DNA from: Microcaldota archaeon | Lineage (GTDB): Archaea; Micrarchaeota; Micrarchaeia; Micrarchaeales; Micrarchaeaceae | Assembly: GCA_014874295.1 (NCBI GenBank) | Contig: JACWAL010000008.1 | Location: 1 to 54,407, forward strand | DNA length: 54,407 nucleotides | Direction of reading: 5' to 3' | In this document: piece after piece, positions 25,943 through 32,745 of the stretch | Layout: the number at the start of each line of letters is the position of its first letter | How positions within the stretch are numbered: the stretch's first letter is position 1 | Notes under the pieces: model-generated | Told to the model about the DNA's origin: nothing | The model's input: the letters and a program-made list of their open reading frames with translations, nothing else | The model's database searches: none | Program-made: the position numbers and the translations under genes

Positions 25943-26821
25943 ATGCCAAGAAAGACTGCAACGACCATGCACAGAAGGTCGCAGTCCGCCATGGAATACC
26001 TAATGACATATGGCTGGGCAATCCTTATCATAGCAGTCGTACTTGGCGCCCTCTATTCCTTAGGTGTCTTCAACATGTCAGCATTTATGCCCAAGATCGG
26101 CCCAGGCGCCTGCCACGTCTTCCGGCCGAACGGCCCAGGCACTTCGTGGAACGTGGCGCTGACAGGCAGCTGTACCGGGTATCTCCCGCAGTACGTCACG
26201 CAGTTCAACGGCCAGAGCAGCACAATGACAACCAGCAGGAGCATAAGCTCAGGTTCAAATTTTACCCTTGTGGTTTGGTTTCTGTCTAAAAGGTCGCCAA
26301 CCAACCAGTGGCCCATCATATTTGGCTATTTCGACACGCACAGATATCCTGGAATCAGGATAGACAACTTCGGGCTGGGCAATGTATATTTAGAGTGGGG
26401 AAACAACCCACCGACATGCGATAGTAGCAGTTATATCTCGTTGGGCTCGGGAGCGGTCCCCGATAGGAGGTGGCATCAGGTTATATACACATACAATGGC
26501 GTGATGGTTTCGGCTTACTTTGACGGCGCAGGAACAGGGACAGTGAATACAAACATGTGTTTAGGAACATACACTTACACAATGAGTGTTGGTTTTAATG
26601 GCTCCATCGCCAACACCCAAATCTATAACGCCTCGCTGACAGGCGCCCAGGTGAAGTACCTCTACAACGAGGGCATCGGCGGCGCGCCCATCTACCTGCA
26701 GCACTTAGTTGGGTGGTGGCCCCTCAACGGCGACACCAATGACTATAGCGGCAACAACAACAACGGCGCGCCGACAGCCATTGCATACAACGGCTCATGG
26801 ACTTCCGGATACTTCCATTGA
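25943..26821 (+). CDS. Class III signal (pilin-type) protein with LamG-like domain
   Basis: 292 aa. After a short basic leader (MPRKTATTMHRR) comes QSAMEYLMTYGWAILIIAVV, the same class III signal as at 8996-9481. From about residue 70 on, a LamG/concanavalin-like fold is suggested: FTLVVWFLS, RRWHQVIYTYNGVMVSAYFDG, then GFNGSIANTQIYN and HLVGWWPLNGDTNDYSGNNN. Such folds bind sugars or adhere to surfaces. Unlike its relatives it lacks the FGQxTGxNW head, so the signal has been joined to a different head. ATG 25943 is used; a GTG four codons earlier is in frame. It follows secD by about 55 bases with an intervening T-rich stretch. Confidence 0.75.
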   Translation: MPRKTATTMHRRSQSAMEYLMTYGWAILIIAVVLGALYSLGVFNMSAFMPKIGPGACHVFRPNGPGTSWNVALTGSCTGYLPQYVTQFNGQSSTMTTSRSISSGSNFTLVVWFLSKRSPTNQWPIIFGYFDTHRYPGIRIDNFGLGNVYLEWGNNPPTCDSSSYISLGSGAVPDRRWHQVIYTYNGVMVSAYFDGAGTGTVNTNMCLGTYTYTMSVGFNGSIANTQIYNASLTGAQVKYLYNEGIGGAPIYLQHLVGWWPLNGDTNDYSGNNNNGAPTAIAYNGSWTSGYFH

Positions 26822-26866
26822 GCTGCCAGATAAGGCATATATCGCTTTGCGACAAATACTGCTCCT

Positions 26867-27508
26867 ATGGAAAGACATTGCCCCATGTGCGGGAAATCGA
26901 GCAACGACGTGCGGTTCATCGTAGACATCTGCGAGCCATGCACAATCAAGAAGATACAATCCACCCTGCCAGGTGTCGTGGCGATAAGAGTCTGCAAGTT
27001 CTGCGGCAGGATATGGAGTGCCGGCGACTTCGTGCCGGAGAGGAAGGACTCGCTCGCGGTCGCAATAAAGCAGGCACTCAGGCAGAAGGACTGCATGATC
27101 GACGTGCTAGAATCCGGTCAGGACCTCGTCAAGGCGCGCTTCACCTGCGAAACGCAGGGTAAGCACGTCACATTCATTACTGAGCTGAAGCTCAAGCGCA
27201 ACTACGAGATGTGCCCCCGTTGCTCCAGGATAAAGGCAGGGTACTATGAGGCAGTAGTTCAGTTTCGCGGCGAGATGGGTCACGTTGAGAGGATGGCCGC
27301 CGCTCTTCAGCGGTTCATGGAACGCCGCGACGCATTCATATCGAGGACTGAGACGCTGAAGACGGGCATAGACGTGTACGCAAGTAGTAAGAAACTCGCA
27401 TCGGAATTCATGCTCGCGTGGAAGCTCAAGCCGAAGCGCTCGTACACGCTCTACGGCATGAAGCACGGCAAGAAGCTCTACAGGAATATCTACTCTGTAG
27501 AGGTGTGA
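26867..27508 (+). CDS. nmd3: NMD3-like 60S/50S export and biogenesis factor
   Basis: 213 aa. Two treble-clef zinc sites are visible at the N-terminus: CPMC with CEPC, and CKFC with a further C-x2-C (CPRCSRIKAGYYEAVVQFRG, near residue 110), the most conserved part of archaeal NMD3. In eukaryotes Nmd3 escorts the large subunit; archaeal forms are shorter and lack export signals, so a role in subunit joining control is inferred. The TATA-like GCATATATCG lies 25-34 bases upstream, indicating a leaderless transcript. It converges on the pilin gene at 27515 with six bases between stops. Confidence 0.88.
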   Translation: MERHCPMCGKSSNDVRFIVDICEPCTIKKIQSTLPGVVAIRVCKFCGRIWSAGDFVPERKDSLAVAIKQALRQKDCMIDVLESGQDLVKARFTCETQGKHVTFITELKLKRNYEMCPRCSRIKAGYYEAVVQFRGEMGHVERMAAALQRFMERRDAFISRTETLKTGIDVYASSKKLASEFMLAWKLKPKRSYTLYGMKHGKKLYRNIYSVEV

Positions 27509-27514
27509 CACCTG

Positions 27515-28012
27515 TCACTTTGGCAGCACGGGCGCCATATAAACGCACGGTATGCTGGGCTGCGACGGGCAGCTAGCCTGCGCGCTCACGTTGACCAGGT
27601 AGGTGGAGGCGGACTCTATCGCGGACAGGTTGCCGCTCACGTTGACAAGCGAGTATGCTGTCACGTAGCTCATCCCGGCGCTGGTCTCTATGACAAACAC
27701 TATCTGCCTGCCCACGGTGTTATTCAGGTTGCCCACGTAGATGTTGTGCACGTTCTGCGGCACCTGGACGCTTGTGAACACCTGGGTAGGAGGTCCCTGT
27801 GCCGCCACCTGGGCGGCAACAGACGCGAGCTTGTCGGCCGTGCTCTGCGCCTGTCCGGTGTAAAGGGTGGCGCTCGACGAGGCCATCTGCACGAAAGCCA
27901 GCATCACTATCGGCAGCAGGATTATTATCCCGAAGGAGAGCATGATGAGCAGCTCGAGGCTGGACTGCAGCATTGGCCCCCTCGTCATCATCCCTGTGCT
28001 TGGGAGCTTCAT
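27515..28012 (-). CDS. Class III signal pilin, QSSLE type (second of a pair)
   Basis: 165 aa. Class III signal QSSLELLIMLSFGIIILLP (about residues 16-34) with Glu at +5, then a helix reaching about 50. The head has beta-rich sequence with Asn-Val and Ser repeats and two Cys near the end (C-P-S-Q-P-S-I-P-C) that could close a disulfide loop. It is clearly related to the gene just upstream. ATG 28012 lies eight bases past the stop of the upstream gene; an ATG at 28039 would overlap that gene by 20 bases. Archaeal pilins of this type build adhesion pili or archaellum-like filaments. No prepilin peptidase or assembly ATPase is in the window. Confidence 0.75.
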   Translation of the reverse strand: MKLPSTGMMTRGPMLQSSLELLIMLSFGIIILLPIVMLAFVQMASSSATLYTGQAQSTADKLASVAAQVAAQGPPTQVFTSVQVPQNVHNIYVGNLNNTVGRQIVFVIETSAGMSYVTAYSLVNVSGNLSAIESASTYLVNVSAQASCPSQPSIPCVYMAPVLPK

Positions 28013-28019
28013 ACTACCA

Positions 28020-28502
28020 TCACGTTGCGAACTTGACAAACGCGCAAGGCAACCCTACCCCATGCGTAGCGGGGCATACCTTGGTAGCGCTGACGTTCAG
28101 CAGGTAAGTGGCTGGCCCCTGTATTCCCGGCAGGTAGCCGCTTATGTTGATTGGAGTGTACGCCGCGATGTAGCTTGTGCCTGCGTTAGTGTTGACCACA
28201 AATATGACCTCATTGCCTATGCCATTGTAGCTCATGTTGCCAACATAAACGGCCTGCACATTCTGTGGCACATGTAACAGCACAGTCTGCCTGGCCGGAT
28301 AGCCTTGCGTCGCCACCTGAGTCGCCACGGATGCCAGCTTCTCAGCGGCAGTCGCCGCCTCGCTCGTGGACAGCGTCGAATCCGTGTTGGATATTTGTAC
28401 GAAAGCCAGCGTCACTATCGGCAGCAGTATCATGAGCCCGAATGAAAGCGTTATAATGAGTTCAAGACTCGACTGACCCATCGCAGATACGCTGCGTCTC
28501 AT
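28020..28502 (-). CDS. Class III signal pilin, QSSLE type (first of a pair)
   Basis: 160 aa. The signal QSSLELIITLSFGLMILLP comes after a short basic leader MRRSVSAMG. The rest parallels the next gene: TAAEKLASVATQVATQG, then NVQAVYVGNMSYNGIGNEVIFVV and a C-terminal C-x8-C (CPATHGVGLPC). The tandem pair probably arose by duplication and may form a heteropolymer. The ATG overlaps the CBS-protein stop as ATGA, so the pilins are co-translated with it. An upstream in-frame ATG at 28517 would lie inside the CBS gene. Confidence 0.75.
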   Translation of the reverse strand: MRRSVSAMGQSSLELIITLSFGLMILLPIVTLAFVQISNTDSTLSTSEAATAAEKLASVATQVATQGYPARQTVLLHVPQNVQAVYVGNMSYNGIGNEVIFVVNTNAGTSYIAAYTPINISGYLPGIQGPATYLLNVSATKVCPATHGVGLPCAFVKFAT

Positions 28503-29656
28503 TCGATGACCCTCCACCTGTCCTTAGCCTTTCTTGCCGCGATCGCCTTCTCCTTATCCTTGACGAGGTCGCGCTTCAGCAACGATATCGCCTCCCTGAA
28601 CGTCCTCTCCAGCAGGAAGTCCTCGATGTGTGCGGATATGATATTGCCGCTCCTGATAGCCGCGCGTGCGCTCACATCGTACCTGTTGCCCTTGATGCGC
28701 TTCACGTGCAGCGTCACGTAGTCTATCTTGAGCTCCTTGCCTTCCAGCTTCGAAACCAGCTCCCTGAGGCCGTTCCTTATGTCCTGCTCATATTCGATTG
28801 TGTCGTCGTCCAGCCCAGAAACGAATATCCTACTCTCCTCTATCCTCCTGCGTGCCACGGCTGCCTCGAATATATCGCTCATAGTCAGCATCCCGATGGG
28901 GGAATCACGTCCGTCAGTTATGATGAGCGACGAAATTTCGTTCTCTATCATGTTTCTCGCGGCGTAGGCCAGGTCCCTCTCGTGGTCGATGGTCCTCGGG
29001 TTTGTCTCTATTATACCGGATATCTCCGCGTCAGCTGACGAGTGCCTGCTCGACTTCATCTCTGGCAGTGCCTCATTCTCCACGGAAAAGTTCTTTATGA
29101 GCGTGAAGTACGTGAGAAGCCCGGTGAACTTGCCGTCGTGCAGCACCAACAGCCTGCTTATCCTATTGCTCTCCATGATAGCCTTGGCCTGCGACATCGC
29201 GACCCCGTCGTTCACTGCGACTATCGGCGAGCTCATTGCCTCGCTAACCTTTATGTCATCGAGCATCTTCAGGGAGAGCATAACTTTGAGGAGCGTGCTC
29301 CTGTCCAGCACCCCTATTATCGACCCCTTCTCCATGAACGGCAGCGCCTTTACCTTAGCCTTATAGAAGCTGAGTATCACCTCATCTATCTGCGTGCTTC
29401 TCTCAAGTCTTGGCGCTTTGCTGACATACTTCTCGACGGTCTGGCCCCTTTGGAACCTCAGCGGGCCCCTCGCCCTGTATATGCTCCTAGAATCCACGAC
29501 GCCGTAGTACTGTCCGTTCTTGTTCACTATCAATGCGGGATGCCTCTCCAACATGGGCAGGACCTTGGATATCTGCGCTTTTACATCGACCGTCTCAGTC
29601 CTTTCAATAAGCCCCTTTGGGACCCCCTCCTCTTCCTCGAATTTTATATCGTACAT
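28499..29656 (-). CDS. CBS-domain protein with HPF-like C-terminal domain
   Basis: 385 aa. Four CBS repeats occupy about residues 5-275 (HPALIVNKNGQYYGVVDSR, LPFMEKGSIIGVLDRSTLL, ISRLLVLHDGKFTGLLTYF and ISSLIITDGRDSPIGMLTM). The last 100 residues (LKIDYVTLHVKRIKGNRYDV, then ISAHIEDFLLERTFREAISLLKR) resemble the S30AE/HPF fold of ribosome hibernation factors in their pattern of beta strand, GNxxSAHxED and paired helix. CBS pairs bind adenine nucleotides, so this could be an energy-sensing ribosome-silencing factor; archaeal hibernation factors with CBS domains are known. The HPF assignment is from pattern only. A TATA-like TTTATATTTATACC sits about 20-30 bases before the ATG. The two pilins follow in the same operon. 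Confidence 0.7.
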   Translation of the reverse strand: MYDIKFEEEEGVPKGLIERTETVDVKAQISKVLPMLERHPALIVNKNGQYYGVVDSRSIYRARGPLRFQRGQTVEKYVSKAPRLERSTQIDEVILSFYKAKVKALPFMEKGSIIGVLDRSTLLKVMLSLKMLDDIKVSEAMSSPIVAVNDGVAMSQAKAIMESNRISRLLVLHDGKFTGLLTYFTLIKNFSVENEALPEMKSSRHSSADAEISGIIETNPRTIDHERDLAYAARNMIENEISSLIITDGRDSPIGMLTMSDIFEAAVARRRIEESRIFVSGLDDDTIEYEQDIRNGLRELVSKLEGKELKIDYVTLHVKRIKGNRYDVSARAAIRSGNIISAHIEDFLLERTFREAISLLKRDLVKDKEKAIAARKAKDRWRVIE

Positions 29657-29693
29657 GGAACTCCAACCTTACTGGTATAAATATAAAGGCAAA

Positions 29694-29703
29694 GTATAAA
29701 TAG
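29694..29703 (+). promoter_or_regulatory. TATA box of the tRNA-Cys gene
   Basis: GTATAAATAG is a near-consensus archaeal box A about 30-38 bases before the tRNA-Cys 5-prime end. Confidence 0.65.
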
Positions 29704-29731
29704 CGTGTAACCAGTCGAGGGAACGGACTGC

Positions 29732-29802
29732 GCCAGGATGGCAGATCAGCTATGCGGCCGCCTGCAGAGCGGCAAAGGAGGGTGCGACTCCCTCTCCTGG
29801 CT
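29732..29802 (+). tRNA. tRNA-Cys (anticodon GCA), unusual elbow
   Basis: 71 nt. The acceptor GCCAGGA/TCCTGGC pairs fully with U73, the discriminator of cysteine tRNAs. The D stem is GCA/TGC, the anticodon stem GCCGC/GCGGC with loop CTGCAGA, and the T stem GAGGG/CCCTC. No CCA is encoded. The D loop GATCAGCTA has no GG and the T loop TGCGACT has G at 55, so the normal G18-U55 and G19-C56 contacts cannot form. The stems are intact, so I call it a functional tRNA, though a decayed copy is possible. Confidence 0.85.
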
Positions 29803-30063
29803 TCGCACCCATAGCTCGCATCCGCTCGCTGGGCCTGGGCTTGCTCTGTTTGCCGTCGCTGGATAAGGCTTTTATAGCGCAGCCCCCTAATAGGCCTGAT
29901 AAGCGAGCCCCGAATGGGGCGACGCCGGGTTCGGGCGAATCCGAATAGCTGTATCTGTGGGTTCACTTCGCCCATCCCACTCCCTCCCGAGGCTTCGCAT
30001 CCCTCTCCTGGCTTCATGGTCAGCAAGGCCTGCTGCTTATAAGTATTTGAAAGAACAGTGCAT
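29803..30063 (+). repeat. Intergenic region with copies of the tRNA-Cys 3-prime end
   Basis: The 16 bases TCCCTCTCCTGGCTTC that end tRNA-Cys (29789-29804) occur again exactly at 30000-30015. A diverged copy, TCCCTCCCGAGGCTTC, lies at 29981-29996. Between them are a TATA-like CTTTTATAGC (about 29871-29880), the hairpin GCCCC-GAAT-GGGGC and a second imperfect hairpin at about 29925-29945. No protein gene is credible here. The layout suggests repeated insertion or slippage at the tRNA end, or a small unassigned RNA. Confidence 0.5.
30036..30045 (+). promoter_or_regulatory. TATA-like box of the deaminase-like gene
   Basis: CTTATAAGTA lies about 31-40 bases ahead of ATG 30076; a GGTGA ribosome site precedes that ATG by four bases. 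Confidence 0.5.
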
Positions 30064-30075
30064 TATGGTGAAGCG

Positions 30076-30648
30076 ATGCCTGCGATGGTTACTGACAGAC
30101 GCCTGATTGAGGTCGCGAATTCGCACCGCGAGCCAACAATCTCGCTTGCAAGAAAGTCCGACTGCTTGGAGGCGAACTATGGTGCGAGGATATTCAGGGG
30201 CGACGAGGTCCTCGGTGAGGGGAACAACCACGTGCCAGATGACATTAAAGGCACGTACCTGTGCAAAGACTGCCCGAGATACGAGGTAAATGGGTTGCGC
30301 GGGGGAGTCGGATCAGAACTGTGCGTGGCGATCCACGCAGAGCAGGCCGCGATATCACATATGCTTTATTTGCCGAACGAGCGCGGTAATGGCGCCTCCA
30401 TGCTGATAGAAAAGGTCAAGAACGGCGAGCTTGTGGTCAGGACAGAGATCCCCCGACCGAGGTGCGTCGAATGCGCCAAACAGATCTACAACATGACGCT
30501 GATAAAACAGGTGATATTCCCAATAAGGATCGAAGGAATTGACACGTTCGTCTCGTTCTCGCGCGACGAATTCCATCGCTTGTCAATACAGAACCTTACG
30601 GCGAATTGGGCAAAGACGTTCCCATCCTTGGGCATAAGACACAGATGA
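30076..30648 (+). CDS. Cytidine/deoxycytidylate deaminase-like protein
   Basis: 190 aa. The zinc-deaminase signature is present with variation: HAEQAAI near residue 86 provides His and the catalytic Glu, and PRCVEC near 127 stands where PCxxC is usual, so both zinc cysteines are kept. Two further Cys (CKDCPRYE, near 60) and ELCVAIHAE upstream add unusual cysteine content and perhaps a second metal site. Substrate (dCMP, cytidine, tRNA or another base) cannot be told from this. ATG 30076 with a GGTGA site is preferred to GTG 30058. It ends 11 bases before the convergent archease gene. Confidence 0.65.
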   Translation: MPAMVTDRRLIEVANSHREPTISLARKSDCLEANYGARIFRGDEVLGEGNNHVPDDIKGTYLCKDCPRYEVNGLRGGVGSELCVAIHAEQAAISHMLYLPNERGNGASMLIEKVKNGELVVRTEIPRPRCVECAKQIYNMTLIKQVIFPIRIEGIDTFVSFSRDEFHRLSIQNLTANWAKTFPSLGIRHR

Positions 30649-30659
30649 GCGCCGCCATC

Positions 30660-31100
30660 TTACACATCGACTACCACTGTTGCCTTGATCTTAGGTCCTG
30701 CTTTTGCTACGCTCAGCCCGTATTTTGATACCCCCTTCACCTCTAGCTTGGAGATGTCCGGGCTTTCCGCCATTGCCGAGACCATGGTCTTCACGCTGAA
30801 TACGCCATCGCTCTTCCTTATTTGTGGCCTTGACAGATCGTAGCAGAAAAGCCCCCTTGCGCTCGATATCGAGAGGCAACGCTGCAGCATCTTCCACAGC
30901 AGGTCGTCATAGCTGTCCGCCTTGGCGCTGACGACGAATTTTACCGTCTTGCCACCCGACTTCTTCATTGCTCCCGTGTCTGCGATAGTCTCGAACATCG
31001 CGAGCGAGGCGTTCCTGAACGCCTCGCATACGTCCTTGCCCCTGGCTATGAACTTTACGTCGGCCGTGTGGGCCACGAACCTATATCCCTTCCTTGCCAT
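30660..31100 (-). CDS. Archease (RtcB RNA ligase activator)
   Basis: 146 aa. The archease start YRFVAHTADVKFIARGKDVCEAF is clear, as is NASLAMFETIAD, and the protein ends VVVDV with the acidic residue near the C-terminus that helps bind metal and nucleotide. Archease lets RtcB ligate tRNA exons for multiple turnovers, which fits the intron-containing tRNA-Ser in this window. RtcB itself is not here. A longer frame upstream to 31367 translates to low-complexity sequence overlapping the divergent archaeosortase promoter and was not used. Confidence 0.92.
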   Translation of the reverse strand: MARKGYRFVAHTADVKFIARGKDVCEAFRNASLAMFETIADTGAMKKSGGKTVKFVVSAKADSYDDLLWKMLQRCLSISSARGLFCYDLSRPQIRKSDGVFSVKTMVSAMAESPDISKLEVKGVSKYGLSVAKAGPKIKATVVVDV

Positions 31101-31215
31101 GCCAACAATAAACTTATAGCCTTGCGCATTAATAAATAAGCGTCCGATGAAGAAAAGAGTAACTACTGAGAAATGATGAAGCCCATTTCGGCCGAGGACT
31201 TTTCGCGTGCTTAAC

Positions 31216-32730
31216 ATGGATAGGAACAGAATAATAGGCATATCGGCCGTGATGGTTGCGCTGTTGCTGAATCTGCTCATCTCGATATCTATAACAGGGC
31301 TCGTGATTTCCGATACTGATCCCACGACATACATAGTAGTAGTAATGCTGATGCTGTTCGTATTCACTGCGTTCTACATGAAGGACAGGACGCTGGTGCC
31401 TCGCACAAGCGTGCGGAATGCGGCGTTTGGCATAGGTCTGTTCGCACTCTATGTAATTGCCCTGTCGTACTCACGGGTCTGGCTGTCGACGCTGTTCATG
31501 ACGTACAGGGTTGATGTGCTGCTCCTGCCTCTCTTCCTGCTTTCCGTAATTGTGGCCACCTTCGGCTTCGAAGGCGCAAGGAAGATGAAGCTGCTGATCA
31601 TATATTCGGTCTTCGCATCTCCATTGCTGCTGCTTCCGGTGCTGAACCTGAACCCCCAGTTCGCCCTATTCAATGCGAACATAGTTGCTGGAGTGTCGAA
31701 GGCGATTGGGCTTCCGCTCGTCCAGGATGGCATACTGCTAACCTCTCCATCGAACACCACCATCACCATAAGCTCGACGTGCGCCGACATCGGTGCCTTC
31801 GCGGCGCTGCTGATGTTCCTGGTGCCACTCACCTACCTCTATGATGGCAAGGCATGGAAGAAAGTGGTGTGGGTGATCGCGGGCATGCTGCTGCTTCTGG
31901 CCTTCAACCTAGCTAGGATGATGTCGATAGTGTTGATATGGCTGTACTATGGGATAACCAACGCCGTGTCCGTGTTCCACCTCTTCGCAGGCGAGGTCCT
32001 CTTCGTGATCGCCATAGTGGCGATGATGTTGCTCGCATCTAAGTTCGGGATGAGGATGCCACGCGCGCAATCCCGCACAGTACAAAGGAGACACAAGGCA
32101 AGGAGGGCTGTAAATTCATCCTACCTCCCATTGGTGATAGCGGCGGTCCTTGGGGCAATAAGCCTTGTGCTATCGCTTCCTTACTTGGGGGCGATTAATG
32201 CGCGCCCGGGCCAGTCCGCACCCGCATTGCCAAACTACGCGTTGCTGGACAGGTACGTAATCTCCACGCTCGAATATGCCCACATGAACGTGACCCAGAT
32301 AGGCAGCACTAACTCGAGCATGATATTCGTGCTCGGCAACCTGCTCAATGGCTCTAAGCAGATTTTCGCCATGGTGAACTACACGCAGGGCATGTATAGT
32401 CCAGGACGGTATGCGGCACCGAACATGTCGAGGTACGTGAGTGCGCTACTGCCAAGCGGCATAGCGATAAGGGGAGTTACCGTCGCGGCGGGTAGCAACA
32501 CATTCATTATAAACTACTTTACGATTCCATACAACTCCAGCGGTTACAATGCTGGACTGTCGTACCTATTCGTGCAGCAGGTCAATGCCACATATGACGA
32601 ATGCGCGGTTGTTAGCCCATCCCCGTCGCCAATAGATGCCTTCGATTCAGCAATCTATAACGCACTGCACTTCTCATACGGTGGGGCGATAACGTGTGAA
32701 GCTTACGCCGTGGCCAGTTCAATAACCTGA
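31216..32730 (+). CDS. Archaeosortase/exosortase-family transpeptidase with extracellular C-terminal domain
   Basis: About 504 aa. Roughly eight membrane helices fill residues 8-285. The exosortase triad is visible: Cys in SSTCADIGAFAALLMF near 195, Arg in FNLARMMSIVLIW near 235 and His in VFHLFAGEVLF near 258. These enzymes recognise C-terminal sorting signals, cut and transfer surface proteins to a lipid or glycan anchor. The final 200 residues are extracellular, Asn/Ser rich (NSSMIFVLGNLLNGS), and have no family name I recognise. An in-frame GTG lies three codons before the ATG. No typical tripartite sorting signal was noticed in the window. A radical SAM gene converges from the other side. 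Confidence 0.8.
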   Translation: MDRNRIIGISAVMVALLLNLLISISITGLVISDTDPTTYIVVVMLMLFVFTAFYMKDRTLVPRTSVRNAAFGIGLFALYVIALSYSRVWLSTLFMTYRVDVLLLPLFLLSVIVATFGFEGARKMKLLIIYSVFASPLLLLPVLNLNPQFALFNANIVAGVSKAIGLPLVQDGILLTSPSNTTITISSTCADIGAFAALLMFLVPLTYLYDGKAWKKVVWVIAGMLLLLAFNLARMMSIVLIWLYYGITNAVSVFHLFAGEVLFVIAIVAMMLLASKFGMRMPRAQSRTVQRRHKARRAVNSSYLPLVIAAVLGAISLVLSLPYLGAINARPGQSAPALPNYALLDRYVISTLEYAHMNVTQIGSTNSSMIFVLGNLLNGSKQIFAMVNYTQGMYSPGRYAAPNMSRYVSALLPSGIAIRGVTVAAGSNTFIINYFTIPYNSSGYNAGLSYLFVQQVNATYDECAVVSPSPSPIDAFDSAIYNALHFSYGGAITCEAYAVASSIT

Positions 32731-32745
32731 TTGAATGAGAGCTGC

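Noticed and set aside
29915-29950. CGGGTTCGGGCGAATCCG resembling a tRNA T arm
   Set aside because: No acceptor, D or anticodon stems can be drawn around it, so it is not a tRNA.
29604-30026. Minus-strand frame of about 140 codons over the tRNA-Cys region
   Set aside because: It runs antisense through the tRNA and its repeats; the Arg-rich translation has no domain.
30660-31367. Longer archease frame beginning at 31367
   Set aside because: The added 89 residues are Ile/Ser/Thr-rich noise overlapping the archaeosortase promoter and start; the family begins at MARKGYRF.
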